A stretch of 64,000 bases of DNA from Methylococcaceae bacterium UBA975. GTDB taxonomy: Bacteria; Pseudomonadota; Gammaproteobacteria; Methylococcales; Cycloclasticaceae. Shown piece by piece: positions 15,962-25,343 of the stretch. Every line of letters begins with the position of its first letter. Within the stretch, counting starts at the first letter, position 1. Under the pieces are notes generated by a model. It had not been told where the DNA came from, made no database searches, and was given only the letters and a program-made list of their open reading frames with translations. The position numbers and the translations under genes were made by a program. The DNA lies in the NCBI GenBank assembly GCA_002292375.1, contig DBBV01000006.1, positions 124,001-188,000 on the forward strand. Reading direction: 5' to 3'.

Positions 15962-16022
15962 AGGTGTGTATTCCTATTGGTTGGAGGGTGGCATAAGCCA
16001 AAAGTATCAGTATGGATAGGGT

Positions 16023-16421
16023 TTAGCTTTGTTCCCATGGGAGGCCATGAAAACGCCAGCCGCCTATATTACCACGGTGGTTGTTGTCATCTTTATCGCC
16101 TTCAAAACCTTCGTCCATATTGTATAAAGATTGGTAACCGGCTTCTGCCAGTAACTTTGCGGCAGCCATAGAGCGCGCGCCACTGCGACACATTAAAATG
16201 ATAGGGGTTGTTTTATCGCTTATATGAGGGGCTATTTTTTCAATAAAATCAGGGAAAGCCTGCCATTCAGGTGGTCTTTTAAGAGGAACGTGTATAGCGC
16301 CTATGGGGTGACCGACGAACGAGTGCTCAATGCTCGTTCGCGTGTCGATAAGCCGAGCGTTAGAATCGCCTTGAAGAATCTCATGTGCCTGAGTTGGCGA
16401 GATGCTTTTTATAGTAGACAT
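16023..16421 (-). CDS. Rhodanese-domain protein
   Basis: This single-domain rhodanese of 132 residues has the active-site loop LMCRSGARSM with the catalytic Cys and the N-terminal DTRTSIEHSFVGHPIGAIH motif. Such proteins carry a persulfide on the Cys and act in sulfur transfer or cyanide detoxification. The loop has six residues, as in sulfurtransferases rather than Cdc25-like phosphatases. No signal peptide is present, so it is cytoplasmic. Neighbours (typA downstream, methyltransferase upstream) do not indicate a specific acceptor. Confidence 0.88.
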   Translation of the reverse strand: MSTIKSISPTQAHEILQGDSNARLIDTRTSIEHSFVGHPIGAIHVPLKRPPEWQAFPDFIEKIAPHISDKTTPIILMCRSGARSMAAAKLLAEAGYQSLYNMDEGFEGDKDDNNHRGNIGGWRFHGLPWEQS

Positions 16422-16488
16422 AACCTTTCCAAAATTGTGTTAGCTGAGCATTATACAACGATTATTATTGACTAGGTTGAAATGAGCG

Positions 16489-17061
16489 TTATGGTTTTTG
16501 TGCGACCAGCATGGCCTCATTTCTGAGCCCGCGTTGGGTATTGCCAATATTGTCGTCTTCACGATAAATGACCGTGGTTAATTCTGAGAACAGGCTTAGC
16601 AGCTCGTTCCGTTTTAATAAAAAATGGGGGTTGCTCGGTCCGTTAGCATGCGATTTGGCCAAGGTAAATGTTTGGTAAAAAATGAGGCCTTGAGGTTTTA
16701 AAGCGTTAACCAGTTTGGGGATTATTTGGCGGTCTAAAAAGCGTGATACGACGATGACGTCATAGTGGTTTTGTAAGAATTGGGCTTGGGTCACATCGAC
16801 AACTTTGGGTTTTATCTGAGTTAAGCGCCCTGCTTTTTTCTTAACCTGTTCAATCGCGACAGAGGATATATCCCAGGCATCAACACAAAGTCCATGTTGG
16901 GCTAGCAGAAAAGCATTGGCGGCAAGGCCGCAAGCGAGATCAAGCGCTAAACCTGTTGCTGGTAAAAGGTGGGAATATTGGGATAGAACGCAGGCGGCTT
17001 CAGGGTTACTAGCTTCTCGCTGACGATAAATAGCGTCCCATTTTTGATCTAAACTATCCAT
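16489..17061 (-). CDS. Class I SAM-dependent methyltransferase (TehB-like)
   Basis: This 190-residue Rossmann-fold methyltransferase has motif I ALDLACGLAANAFLLA, motif II VDAWDISSVAI and a motif IV-like YDVIVVSRFLDR. The family includes TehB-type proteins linked to tellurite or thiopurine methylation, but the substrate cannot be read from sequence. The gene abuts trkH with no intergenic base, so it is probably co-transcribed with the trkA-trkH operon. It has no signal peptide or membrane segment. Confidence 0.82.
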   Translation of the reverse strand: MDSLDQKWDAIYRQREASNPEAACVLSQYSHLLPATGLALDLACGLAANAFLLAQHGLCVDAWDISSVAIEQVKKKAGRLTQIKPKVVDVTQAQFLQNHYDVIVVSRFLDRQIIPKLVNALKPQGLIFYQTFTLAKSHANGPSNPHFLLKRNELLSLFSELTTVIYREDDNIGNTQRGLRNEAMLVAQKP

Positions 17062-18513
17062 CTAGTCACGCCAAAACATAGGCGTAAATAAAATAAGCAA
17101 GGTAAAGATCTCTAAACGGCCGAGCAGCATGGCAAAGCACGAGACCCATTTACTCGCATCTGACAGGCTAGCAAAATTACTGCTGACATCACCCAAACCA
17201 GGGCCTAGGTTATTAATTGTTGCAGCGACGGCAGAAAAGGCGGTTACTTGATCTAGGCCGGTTGCCATCATTAGCATCATTAAGACACCAAAAGACAGTA
17301 TGTAAGCAGCAAAAAAACCCCACACTGCTTGAAGTACAGGGCGCGCGACTACGTGACGGTCTAATTTTACCGGCATATTCGCGTGTGGGTGTATGAGGTG
17401 GGTCGCTTCTTTGCTTAATTGTTTAAACATGATCAGAACCCGTATAACCTTCATACCGCCAGCGGTCGAGCCAGCACAGCCGCCGTAAAAGCTAACAAAA
17501 ACCAATAAAACTGGAATGAAGGATGGCCACAGAGGGTAATTGGCAGTAGTGAAGCCGGAGGTCGTTGCAAATGAAACAACTTGGAATAAAGTATGCTCGA
17601 TAGTGTCGCTGACACTACCATAAGAACTGTAGGCAAGTAAGACGGCCAGTACAATAAGTACGTGAGCGGTGAGCGTAAAAAAGTAAGCTTTGAACTCACT
17701 GTTTTCGGAGTACAACTTGGCGTTAAGTGAGTGGGCGGCTTTAAAGTGTAAAGCAAAGTTGATGCCGGCAATAAACATAAAGCCGATGCAGATATAATTT
17801 AATGTGGAGCTGTCAAAGAAAGCAAAATTTGCGTCGTGGGTTGAGAAACCACCGATAGATACAGTGCTAAAGCTATGACTAATGGCGTCAAAAAACGTCA
17901 TGCCCCCCGCCCAATAGGCGAGCGTACAGGCAATGGTCAACCCAAGGTATATTTCCCACAGCGCTTTTGCTGTCGCAGTGATACGGGGGGTTAACTTAGC
18001 GTCTTTAACTGGGCCAGGCGCTTCTGCTTTGTATAATTGCATGCCGCCGATTCCTAGCATGGGAAGGATGGCGACGGCGAGAACGATAATCCCCATACCG
18101 CCAAGCCATTGTAATTGTTGGCGGTAGAAAAGAATGGATTTAGGAAGCGTATCTAGCCCAGTCATCACTGTTGCGCCCGTGGTGGTCAAGCCAGAAATAG
18201 ACTCAAAAATGGCGTCGGTCAGTGAGAGTGAGTGTATCGATGTGACGTAAAATGGAATCGAGCCAGAAAGTCCAAGGCTAAGCCAAAAAAGTGCCGCAAT
18301 AATAAACCCGTCGCGTGTTCTGAGTTCTTCCTTGGCATTTTTAGCGCTTAGCCAAAGCAAAAAGCCGGTAAAAAAAATGGCTAAAAAGCCGATGACAAAG
18401 GGCTGATGATTTTGTTCGTTGTAAATGAATGACACCGCTATTGGTGGCAACATGGTAATGCTAAAGAGGCATAATAAGAGGCCCGATATCCGCCTGATTA
18501 CATTGTAGTGCAT
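17062..18513 (-). CDS. trkH: Trk-type potassium uptake membrane protein TrkH
   Basis: TrkH is the pore-forming subunit of the Trk K+ uptake system: 483 residues, about 10-12 membrane segments and four selectivity-filter-like loops such as ESISGLTTTGATV, THSFSTVSIGGFSTH-like, FATTSGFTTANYP and ATINNLGPGLGDV. Its stop abuts the methyltransferase start and it follows trkA by 2 bp. K+ flux depends on the NAD(H)-binding regulator TrkA encoded just upstream. Length and loops fit E. coli TrkH/TrkG. Confidence 0.95.
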   Translation of the reverse strand: MHYNVIRRISGLLLCLFSITMLPPIAVSFIYNEQNHQPFVIGFLAIFFTGFLLWLSAKNAKEELRTRDGFIIAALFWLSLGLSGSIPFYVTSIHSLSLTDAIFESISGLTTTGATVMTGLDTLPKSILFYRQQLQWLGGMGIIVLAVAILPMLGIGGMQLYKAEAPGPVKDAKLTPRITATAKALWEIYLGLTIACTLAYWAGGMTFFDAISHSFSTVSIGGFSTHDANFAFFDSSTLNYICIGFMFIAGINFALHFKAAHSLNAKLYSENSEFKAYFFTLTAHVLIVLAVLLAYSSYGSVSDTIEHTLFQVVSFATTSGFTTANYPLWPSFIPVLLVFVSFYGGCAGSTAGGMKVIRVLIMFKQLSKEATHLIHPHANMPVKLDRHVVARPVLQAVWGFFAAYILSFGVLMMLMMATGLDQVTAFSAVAATINNLGPGLGDVSSNFASLSDASKWVSCFAMLLGRLEIFTLLILFTPMFWRD

Positions 18514-18515
18514 GG

Positions 18516-19907
18516 TTATTTAATGAATCGACTAAGCAAGGATTTAGGCTGTTGAAAAAACGCTTCTACTTGGTGAATCAATGATTTATCCGACACAAAG
18601 AAGATAATATGATCGCCTTCTTGGATAACGAGTTCTGACCTGGTTGGAATAGACGCCTGATCCCGCACTAAGCCAATAATGATGGTGCCTTGCGGTAGTT
18701 TGACCTCGCCAATTTTTTTACCGGCGAGGGCCGACTTTCCTGTGCCACTGGGTACGGTGGCTTCAAACGCTTCGGCTTTACCACGCAATAACGAGTGAAC
18801 GCTTGAAATATCGCCACGCCTGACTTGGGTGAGAATTTTGCCGATGGTCGTGTGTTGTGGATAGATCGCATTATCGATTGAACCATTATCAACCATGCTC
18901 ATGTAGGCGCTTCTGTCGACTAGGCTCATCACCACGCGAGCCCCCAAACTTTTAGCCAACATTGAGCATAGAATGTTGGTTTCATCGTCACTGGTAACCG
19001 TGCAAAAAACGTCGGTTCTATCGATGTTTTCGTCTAATAAAAAGGCCTCATCGGTCGCATCCCCTGTGAGCACGATACTATGATTGAGTTGTTCCGATAA
19101 TTGATGCGCTCGTTTGCTGCTGGTGGTGATAATTTTGACTTGCATCGTGTTTTCGAGCGCTTTGGCAAGACCTAAACCAATGCGTCCGCCGCCTGAAATA
19201 ATTAAACGTTTATACGGCTTGTTTTGGTTAAATAAAATACTAAGAACCTTTTGGATGTCTTCAGATGGGGCAATAAAGAAGAGCCGATCCCCACTTTCAA
19301 TGATGGTCCGATAATTGGGGAAGATAACCTCGCCGTTTCGATAGATACTGCTAACTCGAGCATACAGCCCTTGTAGGGCTTGAGTCATATCACTGATCGA
19401 TTGGCCAATCAGCGAATTATTAGGGTGACACTTTGTTTCCACTAGGCTGAGTTTATCGTTAGCAAACGATAAAACTTGTTGTGAGCCGGGGTGTAAAATA
19501 AGGTTTTTAATGAAATTAACAATTTCATTTTCTGGGTTGATAATAACGTCGATTGGAATGGCGTCTTTATGAAAAAGTTTATTTTGTACGTCTAAAAAAG
19601 ACTGCGCCCTGACGCGTGCAATTTTTTGTGGCACGTGGAATAAGTAATGCGCTACTTGGCAGGCCATCATATTAGTTTCATCGCTGTCTGTAACGGCGAT
19701 GATAATGTCAGCGTGTTTAATGCCGGCACTTTCCAGCACATCAGGGTGGGACACATTGCCACAGATCGCCGATACGTCTAAACGTTCGCACGCGGCATCG
19801 ATGGTTTCTTGATTATTATCGATCAGCGTAATGTCGATCTCTTCATTGGCTAAATTGCTGGCGACAGTAAAGCCGACTCGGCCGGCTCCTAAAATAATTA
19901 TTCTCAT
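18516..19907 (-). CDS. trkA: Trk system potassium uptake regulator TrkA
   Basis: This 463-residue cytoplasmic gating protein is a tandem duplication: RCK_N (NAD-binding, IILGAGRVGFTVASNL), RCK_C, RCK_N (LIISGGGRIGLGLAKAL) and RCK_C. It binds TrkH and controls K+ uptake according to nucleotide state. Both dinucleotide-binding glycine motifs are intact. trkH follows 2 bp downstream and the NtrX-like gene lies 21 bp upstream, an arrangement common in gammaproteobacteria. Confidence 0.96.
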   Translation of the reverse strand: MRIIILGAGRVGFTVASNLANEEIDITLIDNNQETIDAACERLDVSAICGNVSHPDVLESAGIKHADIIIAVTDSDETNMMACQVAHYLFHVPQKIARVRAQSFLDVQNKLFHKDAIPIDVIINPENEIVNFIKNLILHPGSQQVLSFANDKLSLVETKCHPNNSLIGQSISDMTQALQGLYARVSSIYRNGEVIFPNYRTIIESGDRLFFIAPSEDIQKVLSILFNQNKPYKRLIISGGGRIGLGLAKALENTMQVKIITTSSKRAHQLSEQLNHSIVLTGDATDEAFLLDENIDRTDVFCTVTSDDETNILCSMLAKSLGARVVMSLVDRSAYMSMVDNGSIDNAIYPQHTTIGKILTQVRRGDISSVHSLLRGKAEAFEATVPSGTGKSALAGKKIGEVKLPQGTIIIGLVRDQASIPTRSELVIQEGDHIIFFVSDKSLIHQVEAFFQQPKSLLSRFIK

Positions 19908-19928
19908 TAAATAAGCGTACGGGTTGGC

Positions 19929-21296
19929 TTACCGTTTGCCCCTAAATTCAATACCCAGCGCGTGCAATTTGCGGTACAAATGCGTCCGTTCGACGCCAGC
20001 GGTGTCTGCCAGCTTAGTAACGCTGCCATCGTGCTGATCAAGGTGGTAGTCGAGATAGGCTTTTTCAAATTGAGCTCTGGCATCTTTAAGGGGTAAGTCA
20101 TAAAAGACCGGTATATCGTTTGATGTAATGACGGATCTGGCCGATTCCCCAAGGGTTGTTTTCACTTCGGTTAAACCAATTTCGTCCCCAATGCCTAAAA
20201 TTAATAGGCGTTGTACTACGTTTCTTAGCTCTCGTATATTTCCAAGCCACGCATAATCGCTTAAAAATTGCTGTGCCGCAACAGTAAACTTACGTTTTGG
20301 TAAATTTTCTCGCTTAATATAGTGTTGAAGATAAAAGTTGAGAAGTAAGGGTATATCGTCTTTTCTTTCTCTAAGTGGGGGTAAATGCAAGCAGGCAACA
20401 TTAAGTAGGTAATACAGGTCTTGCCTAAACTGGCCTTGCTGCACCGCTTCTTCAAGGTCTTGACGGGTCGAAGCAATAACGCGCACGTCGGCTTTGACCT
20501 CTTCACTACCGCCAACACGTTGGAACGACCTGGATTCTAAGGCGCTTAAAAGGCGATGTTGAACCTCGTTATCCATATCGCCAATTTCGTCTATGAACAA
20601 GGTGCCGTGATTGGCTTTTTCTAATAAGCCGTAATGAATGGAATCGCCTTCCTCGCGGCCAAAAAATTCTTCTAATGCGTTACTCGAGGTGATGACGCCG
20701 GTATTGAGCTCAATAAAAGGGCCTTGCTTCCTTGTGCTGTGCTCATGGATGTATCTGGCAAGGGTTTCTTTGCCGCTGCCGGGTTCACCGGTTAGTAAGA
20801 CGCGTGTGTCATGTTGGCCCAGCCGGCGTGCTTGTTCAAGTAGTTGCTTGATGGCTTGGCTACTGCCAAGAGGCTCTTGTACGGCATTAGAAAATTGCCG
20901 TAAATCGATGTTTTCTTGCTTGAGCTTTTCAGTCTCTAAGGCGCGTTCAACGGTTAATAACAGTTTGGCGATTGAGAGCGGCTTTTCAAGGAAGTCGTAA
21001 GCACCTAGTCGCGTCGCCTCTACAGCTGTTTCAACTGTGCCATGCCCAGACATCATAATAACGGGGCATGAGAGGTCGCCCGTTGTCGACCACTCTTTTA
21101 ATAGGGTGACGCCATCGGTGTCGGGCATCCAAATATCTAATAGAATCAGATTGTGCCGGCATTCGTGGCGGGCTTTTTGAGCACCGGCAGCGTTTTCAGC
21201 TGTGGAGACTTCGTAGCCCTCGTCTTCTAGAATATCGCGGATCAGGCTGCGAATATCTGGTTCGTCATCGATAACAAGAATGTGAGATTGGTTCAT
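19929..21296 (-). CDS. ntrX: NtrX-like response regulator with AAA+ domain lacking GAFTGA
   Basis: This 455-residue regulator has a receiver domain (phosphoacceptor Asp54 in LLDIWMPD), an AAA+ domain (Walker A GEPGSGKET at 170-178, Walker B GTLFIDEIGD at 231-240) and a C-terminal Fis-type HTH (LADTAGVERTHLYRKL). The kinase gene for its partner, the NtrY-like protein, is directly upstream. The loop that should read GAFTGA and contact sigma-54 reads GREEGDSIHYG (about 213-223). It may therefore not activate sigma-54 RNA polymerase and may instead bind DNA as a conventional regulator. Some NtrX proteins are known to lack this loop. Placement between the kinase and trkA is common in gammaproteobacteria. 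Confidence 0.9.
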   Translation of the reverse strand: MNQSHILVIDDEPDIRSLIRDILEDEGYEVSTAENAAGAQKARHECRHNLILLDIWMPDTDGVTLLKEWSTTGDLSCPVIMMSGHGTVETAVEATRLGAYDFLEKPLSIAKLLLTVERALETEKLKQENIDLRQFSNAVQEPLGSSQAIKQLLEQARRLGQHDTRVLLTGEPGSGKETLARYIHEHSTRKQGPFIELNTGVITSSNALEEFFGREEGDSIHYGLLEKANHGTLFIDEIGDMDNEVQHRLLSALESRSFQRVGGSEEVKADVRVIASTRQDLEEAVQQGQFRQDLYYLLNVACLHLPPLRERKDDIPLLLNFYLQHYIKRENLPKRKFTVAAQQFLSDYAWLGNIRELRNVVQRLLILGIGDEIGLTEVKTTLGESARSVITSNDIPVFYDLPLKDARAQFEKAYLDYHLDQHDGSVTKLADTAGVERTHLYRKLHALGIEFRGKR

Positions 21297-21322
21297 GAGA
21301 CGTGTCCGTAAATCGGTTAATG

Positions 21323-23470
21323 TTACTCGCTTGTTACAGGGAGATGAATAATGAATTTGGCACCTTGGGGCTGCATTGGCATAACAAGGATGGTTCCCGC
21401 GTGTTCTTCAATAATTTTTTTAACGATAGCCAAGCCAAGCCCTGTACCTTTTGCCTTCGATGTGACGTAAGGTTCGAAGATGTGTTCAATCTTTGAATTA
21501 TCTACCCCTGGGCCGTTATCGGCAATAGCTATCTCAATCGAGTGCTTGTCATGTAGATAAGCCGCCGTGATATTAATTTGTCCATCTTCTGTGTCGTTGA
21601 TCGCTTCTTGTGCGTTTTTAATTAGGTTTATAAACACCTGCCTTAAACGAACTGGGTCGGCGTAAAGCGTGGGTAGAGGCTGGTTAATGTCGACAATCAG
21701 GCGTTTGATTTGGCCGTGATAAAGTGCGGTTACTTGTTCGAGTAAGTGTTCAAGATTGATGATTTGTGGTCTTGACTGAGGTGGCCGAGCGAAGTCGGAA
21801 AAGTCATTCACCATGCTTTTCATAGCGCTAACTTGTTGGACAATAGTGTCGGTGGACTTTTTTAGTATCTGTTCGGATTCATCGTTTAATAAGCCGTGTA
21901 ATTTACGTTGTAGTCGCTCCGCGGATAATTGTATGGGGGTTAGCGGGTTCTTGATTTCGTGAGCGAGTCGTTGGGCGACCTCGCTCCATGCGGCGTTCCG
22001 TTGGGATTGGATAATGGGGGTTACATCATCAAAGATCAAAACATAGCCAGATTGACTTTTGTCTGCGGCAAACAAGGGGGTGCCTTTTAAAAGCAAGGTC
22101 TTTTTTTGATGGTTGATGGTTAATAAAAATTCGTGCTGCCATTCATTGCTGTGGGTAGAAAACTTGTCTACTAACAGACTAGTAAAGCTCTCGAGGAGGG
22201 GGAACTTTTCGGCAATTTCTTCTAGAGAATACTCGATGCAGGCAGATAAGTAATGTTCAAGAACTTGGTCTGCGCCTTGGTTGGTGGTTTTCAGTCGAAG
22301 CGACAGGTCGAAGCCCAGTACGCCGTTGGATAAGTGACTGAGAATGGTTTCAAGGTAGGCGTGTTGATTTTCGGCTTCTTGTTGGGCTTTATTGGCTTCG
22401 GCGCGTGCGTTAGAGATCCGTGAGGTCATGTCGTTAAACGATTCAACCAAAAAACCAAGTTCATCACGTCTACCGACGGTTAATCTTTTTTCATAATCAC
22501 CTGCGGCTACGGCTTGAGTGCCTTTGACGAGTTGACGAATCGGGGCGACTAATTCACGAGCAAAGATAAACGCGGCCCAACTGGCGGCTAATAAGCTAAA
22601 GACCAGAACCAGGGAGAGGGTTAAGGTAAAGCTAAACTTTAAAGACTCCCTAAGGTAGTTGAATTCCTGGTAGGCGGTGTAGGCATTTTCTACTGAACTG
22701 GCAAGTTCGCTGAGATCTCTTGGTAGTGTGTAAATTGCCTGCAGGTAACGCTGCGGATTTGAGTTTTTAATTTCAACTAAGGTTCGTACGATAAGGTCGT
22801 CATAATCGTTCGGCTCGATGCCAATGTATTCCCCGCTTTGCCGAACTAATAAGAGCACGGCGTCATCCGGTGTATTAGGAATAAGGACATTGGGGTCAAA
22901 GTTGGTGGTGGCGATAATGCGGCCCTGTTTCGAGAAGGCGGTCAATTCCTTAGCGCTGGTTTTCTCGCGGAGCGTTGCAAGTGTTAACGATAAAAACATA
23001 TCCGACTCATTCTCTAAAGCCTCGGAAAGTTGCCTGGTTTCTTTCATTAGCGACCGATTTCTATTGTCGAGCGATCGTTGGCTGAGGGTCAATGAGCTTT
23101 GCATTGCGTCGTCAATTTGCGCATCGAACCAGCTATCGACACTCTGATGCAATAATTGGCTAGAAAAATAAAAAACCACGCTTGTGGGAACCACTGAGAT
23201 AGCAAAAAATAAAAGAACAATTCGCAAGGTGATGCGAGACCCCACGGCTTGTTTTCTAAATTGAAGCCATAGCCCGTATATATTGCTGAGCAGAAGACCG
23301 AATAAAAAAATCGTACCGACGATATTTAATAAGATCAGGAATGAGAATAATTCGTTAAACTGCGATGACGACTGCGTCGCATGACTCATCAAGTATAGGC
23401 TGAACAACAAGAGGAGGAGAACCCCCGCAGGTAACAGGTAAATTCTTTTTGTTATTTTTTTAGTGTCCAT
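21323..23470 (-). CDS. ntrY: NtrY-like sensor histidine kinase
   Basis: This 715-residue membrane kinase is the partner of the NtrX-like regulator. The N-terminus has three or four membrane helices (for example LLPAGVLLLLLFSLYLM and FLILLNIVGTIFLFGLLL). A periplasmic sensor region follows, ending at a further helix near residue 290, then a HAMP domain (ARELVAPIRQLVKGTQAVAAGDY) and a PAS-like domain. The dimerisation domain has the phosphoacceptor His in AHEIKNPLTPIQLSAERL. The HATPase domain has DNGPGVDNSKIEHIFEP and KGTGLGLAIVKKI. The gene overlaps the upstream DUF4390 gene by 19 bp. The signal is unknown; NtrYX systems are linked to nitrogen and redox or envelope control. Confidence 0.93.
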   Translation of the reverse strand: MDTKKITKRIYLLPAGVLLLLLFSLYLMSHATQSSSQFNELFSFLILLNIVGTIFLFGLLLSNIYGLWLQFRKQAVGSRITLRIVLLFFAISVVPTSVVFYFSSQLLHQSVDSWFDAQIDDAMQSSLTLSQRSLDNRNRSLMKETRQLSEALENESDMFLSLTLATLREKTSAKELTAFSKQGRIIATTNFDPNVLIPNTPDDAVLLLVRQSGEYIGIEPNDYDDLIVRTLVEIKNSNPQRYLQAIYTLPRDLSELASSVENAYTAYQEFNYLRESLKFSFTLTLSLVLVFSLLAASWAAFIFARELVAPIRQLVKGTQAVAAGDYEKRLTVGRRDELGFLVESFNDMTSRISNARAEANKAQQEAENQHAYLETILSHLSNGVLGFDLSLRLKTTNQGADQVLEHYLSACIEYSLEEIAEKFPLLESFTSLLVDKFSTHSNEWQHEFLLTINHQKKTLLLKGTPLFAADKSQSGYVLIFDDVTPIIQSQRNAAWSEVAQRLAHEIKNPLTPIQLSAERLQRKLHGLLNDESEQILKKSTDTIVQQVSAMKSMVNDFSDFARPPQSRPQIINLEHLLEQVTALYHGQIKRLIVDINQPLPTLYADPVRLRQVFINLIKNAQEAINDTEDGQINITAAYLHDKHSIEIAIADNGPGVDNSKIEHIFEPYVTSKAKGTGLGLAIVKKIIEEHAGTILVMPMQPQGAKFIIHLPVTSE

Positions 23471-24042
23471 TGATACGTGCTGCTACTTAAATACCAACCA
23501 GGTGTTATATAGGCCATCGGTCGCATGGGTAAAGGCAATGCTTCAATATTCAGGTAGGCCTTTAAAGAAACGTTTGTGTTTGGCTTATAGGTCGTCGATA
23601 AGGCATGAATGGGGGTTTCATTAAGCGTCCCTAGCGCATGCAAGGCTGGTTCAAGGCGTGAAAAGCTATGCCGGGCATTATTTTTCACGTCTAAAACTTG
23701 GTACGTTTCGGCGAGGGTGTGATATTTGATTTGATAGGGCAAGGTGATATTTGCATGGTGTTTGTTCCATAGCCAGCGTCTTGGTTCGACAACTGATAAT
23801 TCGACGTTGAAGGTTAAGGTGATACCGTTATTCAGTGCTTTAATGGCCTCACCACTGAGCGAGTAATTAATGCTGGCATTGAGCAAATGGGTTTGATCTT
23901 GTAGCGTTAAGGTTGCCGTTTTTACTGTGATACCGGCTTGCTCATTGGCAATACTGACGCTGGAAAAAAAAAGTATCAACGTTAAAAGATACGATCTTTT
24001 GTCGTGAGTAAACCACGGTAATTTTATATTTTGCTTAGGCAT
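23452..24042 (-). CDS. DUF4390-family protein
   Basis: This predicted secreted or membrane-anchored protein of about 196 residues has a hydrophobic N-terminal segment (SYLLTLILFFSSVSIA). It belongs to DUF4390, which commonly sits between rsmB and ntrY in gammaproteobacteria. I chose ATG at 24042 (MPKQNIKLPW) over a longer frame to 24114, because the longer start would read far into rsmB and lacks a signal-like N-terminus. It overlaps rsmB by 19 bp and ntrY by 19 bp. The body is beta-rich with paired aromatic residues (RRWLWNKHHANITLPYQIKY). No function is known. Its position suggests it may be a periplasmic partner of the NtrY sensor, which is inference. Confidence 0.72.
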   Translation of the reverse strand: MPKQNIKLPWFTHDKRSYLLTLILFFSSVSIANEQAGITVKTATLTLQDQTHLLNASINYSLSGEAIKALNNGITLTFNVELSVVEPRRWLWNKHHANITLPYQIKYHTLAETYQVLDVKNNARHSFSRLEPALHALGTLNETPIHALSTTYKPNTNVSLKAYLNIEALPLPMRPMAYITPGWYLSSSTYQWTLKK

Positions 24043-25343
24043 GCGTAATAAAACCCATCCATCTGGTTTTCGCCGGGGAATATTTGTCGGCCGTATTCGC
24101 AGGCTCGCCCCCAAGGGGCTTCAATCTTTATCGCTTTTGCATCCGAGTGTTTAGCCATAAAGCGTGCTATTTGCCGACTGTTTTCAGCCTTTAATATAGA
24201 GCAGGTAGCGTATAAAAGCACCCCCTTTTTGTCCAGTAGTGGCCACATGGTGTCTAATAATTTCTGTTGTAGTTCGACCAGTTTAGGGATATCGGATTGT
24301 TTGCGAAGTAGTTTGATGTCGGGGTGGCGGCGTATAACTCCAGTGGCAGAGCAGGGGGCGTCGAGCAAAATGCGCTGAAAAAGCTGGCCGTCGAACCAGG
24401 TATCAGGGGCTAGGCCATCGGCGGTTACTACATTAGCGTTTAACTGCAAACGCTGTAAGTTTTCTTTAACGCGATGATTGCGCTGTTCATCAATATCAAT
24501 AGCGAGAACAGAAATCGACGCACCCATAATTTCTAGCAGGTGGGCTGTCTTTCCGCCTGGTGCGGCGCAAACATCCAGAACACGATCACCGGTTTTTGTG
24601 TCTAACAGGGGTGCGGCTAGTTGTGCCGCGCTATCTTGTACTGAACAAGCGCCTTGCCAGAATTCAGGTAATTGATCAACGCCAACAGCTTTGCAAAGGG
24701 TCAAACTAGCGGGGTTAAATGGGTTGGCTTCGGCTTGAATACCGTCCTTTTGCAGTAGCTGAAGATAGTCGTCACGCGTGGTATGGTTTTGGTTAACACG
24801 GATCGACATGGGTGGGTATTGGTTGTTGGCTTGTAAGATGGAGGGAAGGTCATCCCCCCAATCTTTTTCTAATTGCGTAGCCAACCAACTGGGATGAGAG
24901 AAACGCTGACCGGGACTGCTGTCCACCGTATTTTCTATGCTGTCCTGGTGGCGTAAAAAATGCCGTAGCACGCCGTTTAAAACCCCTTTGGCCCAGCTTT
25001 TTTTTCCTTTTTGACAGAGGTTTACGGTTTCTGAGACGGCGGCGTGGTCGGGGGTGCTTAAGTAAATGAGTTGGTAGAGGCCCAGTAAAGCAAGTACTTT
25101 GATATCGAGGTCTTTAGGCTTGAAGGCTTTTTTAAGTAGTGTCGCGAGTATTGCCTCTAAACGAACATACCAGCGTAAGGTGCCGTAACACAGTTCGCGA
25201 CAAAAGGCCGCGTCTCTGGGGTCTAGGGTGTCACACAATGACAGCGCGTCGGTGAGCGACTTGCCATCTCGGACAACGTTGCAAATAACGTTGACAGCGA
25301 TCTCTCTAGCTGAGGTCGATAGGGTTTTGTTATGGGGCTTCAT
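24024..25343 (-). CDS. rsmB: 16S rRNA (cytosine(967)-C(5))-methyltransferase RsmB
   Basis: RsmB methylates C967 of 16S rRNA. The 439-residue protein has an N-terminal NusB-like RNA-binding domain (about 1-140) and a Rossmann methyltransferase domain with motif I VLDVCAAPGGKT. It has the two cysteines of the m5C family: DAPCSATG (nucleophile-releasing Cys) and YATCSI (motif VI nucleophile). The gene overlaps fmt by 14 bp, as in E. coli where def-fmt-rsmB-trkA is an operon. Length is normal. Confidence 0.95.
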   Translation of the reverse strand: MKPHNKTLSTSAREIAVNVICNVVRDGKSLTDALSLCDTLDPRDAAFCRELCYGTLRWYVRLEAILATLLKKAFKPKDLDIKVLALLGLYQLIYLSTPDHAAVSETVNLCQKGKKSWAKGVLNGVLRHFLRHQDSIENTVDSSPGQRFSHPSWLATQLEKDWGDDLPSILQANNQYPPMSIRVNQNHTTRDDYLQLLQKDGIQAEANPFNPASLTLCKAVGVDQLPEFWQGACSVQDSAAQLAAPLLDTKTGDRVLDVCAAPGGKTAHLLEIMGASISVLAIDIDEQRNHRVKENLQRLQLNANVVTADGLAPDTWFDGQLFQRILLDAPCSATGVIRRHPDIKLLRKQSDIPKLVELQQKLLDTMWPLLDKKGVLLYATCSILKAENSRQIARFMAKHSDAKAIKIEAPWGRACEYGRQIFPGENQMDGFYYACLSKI

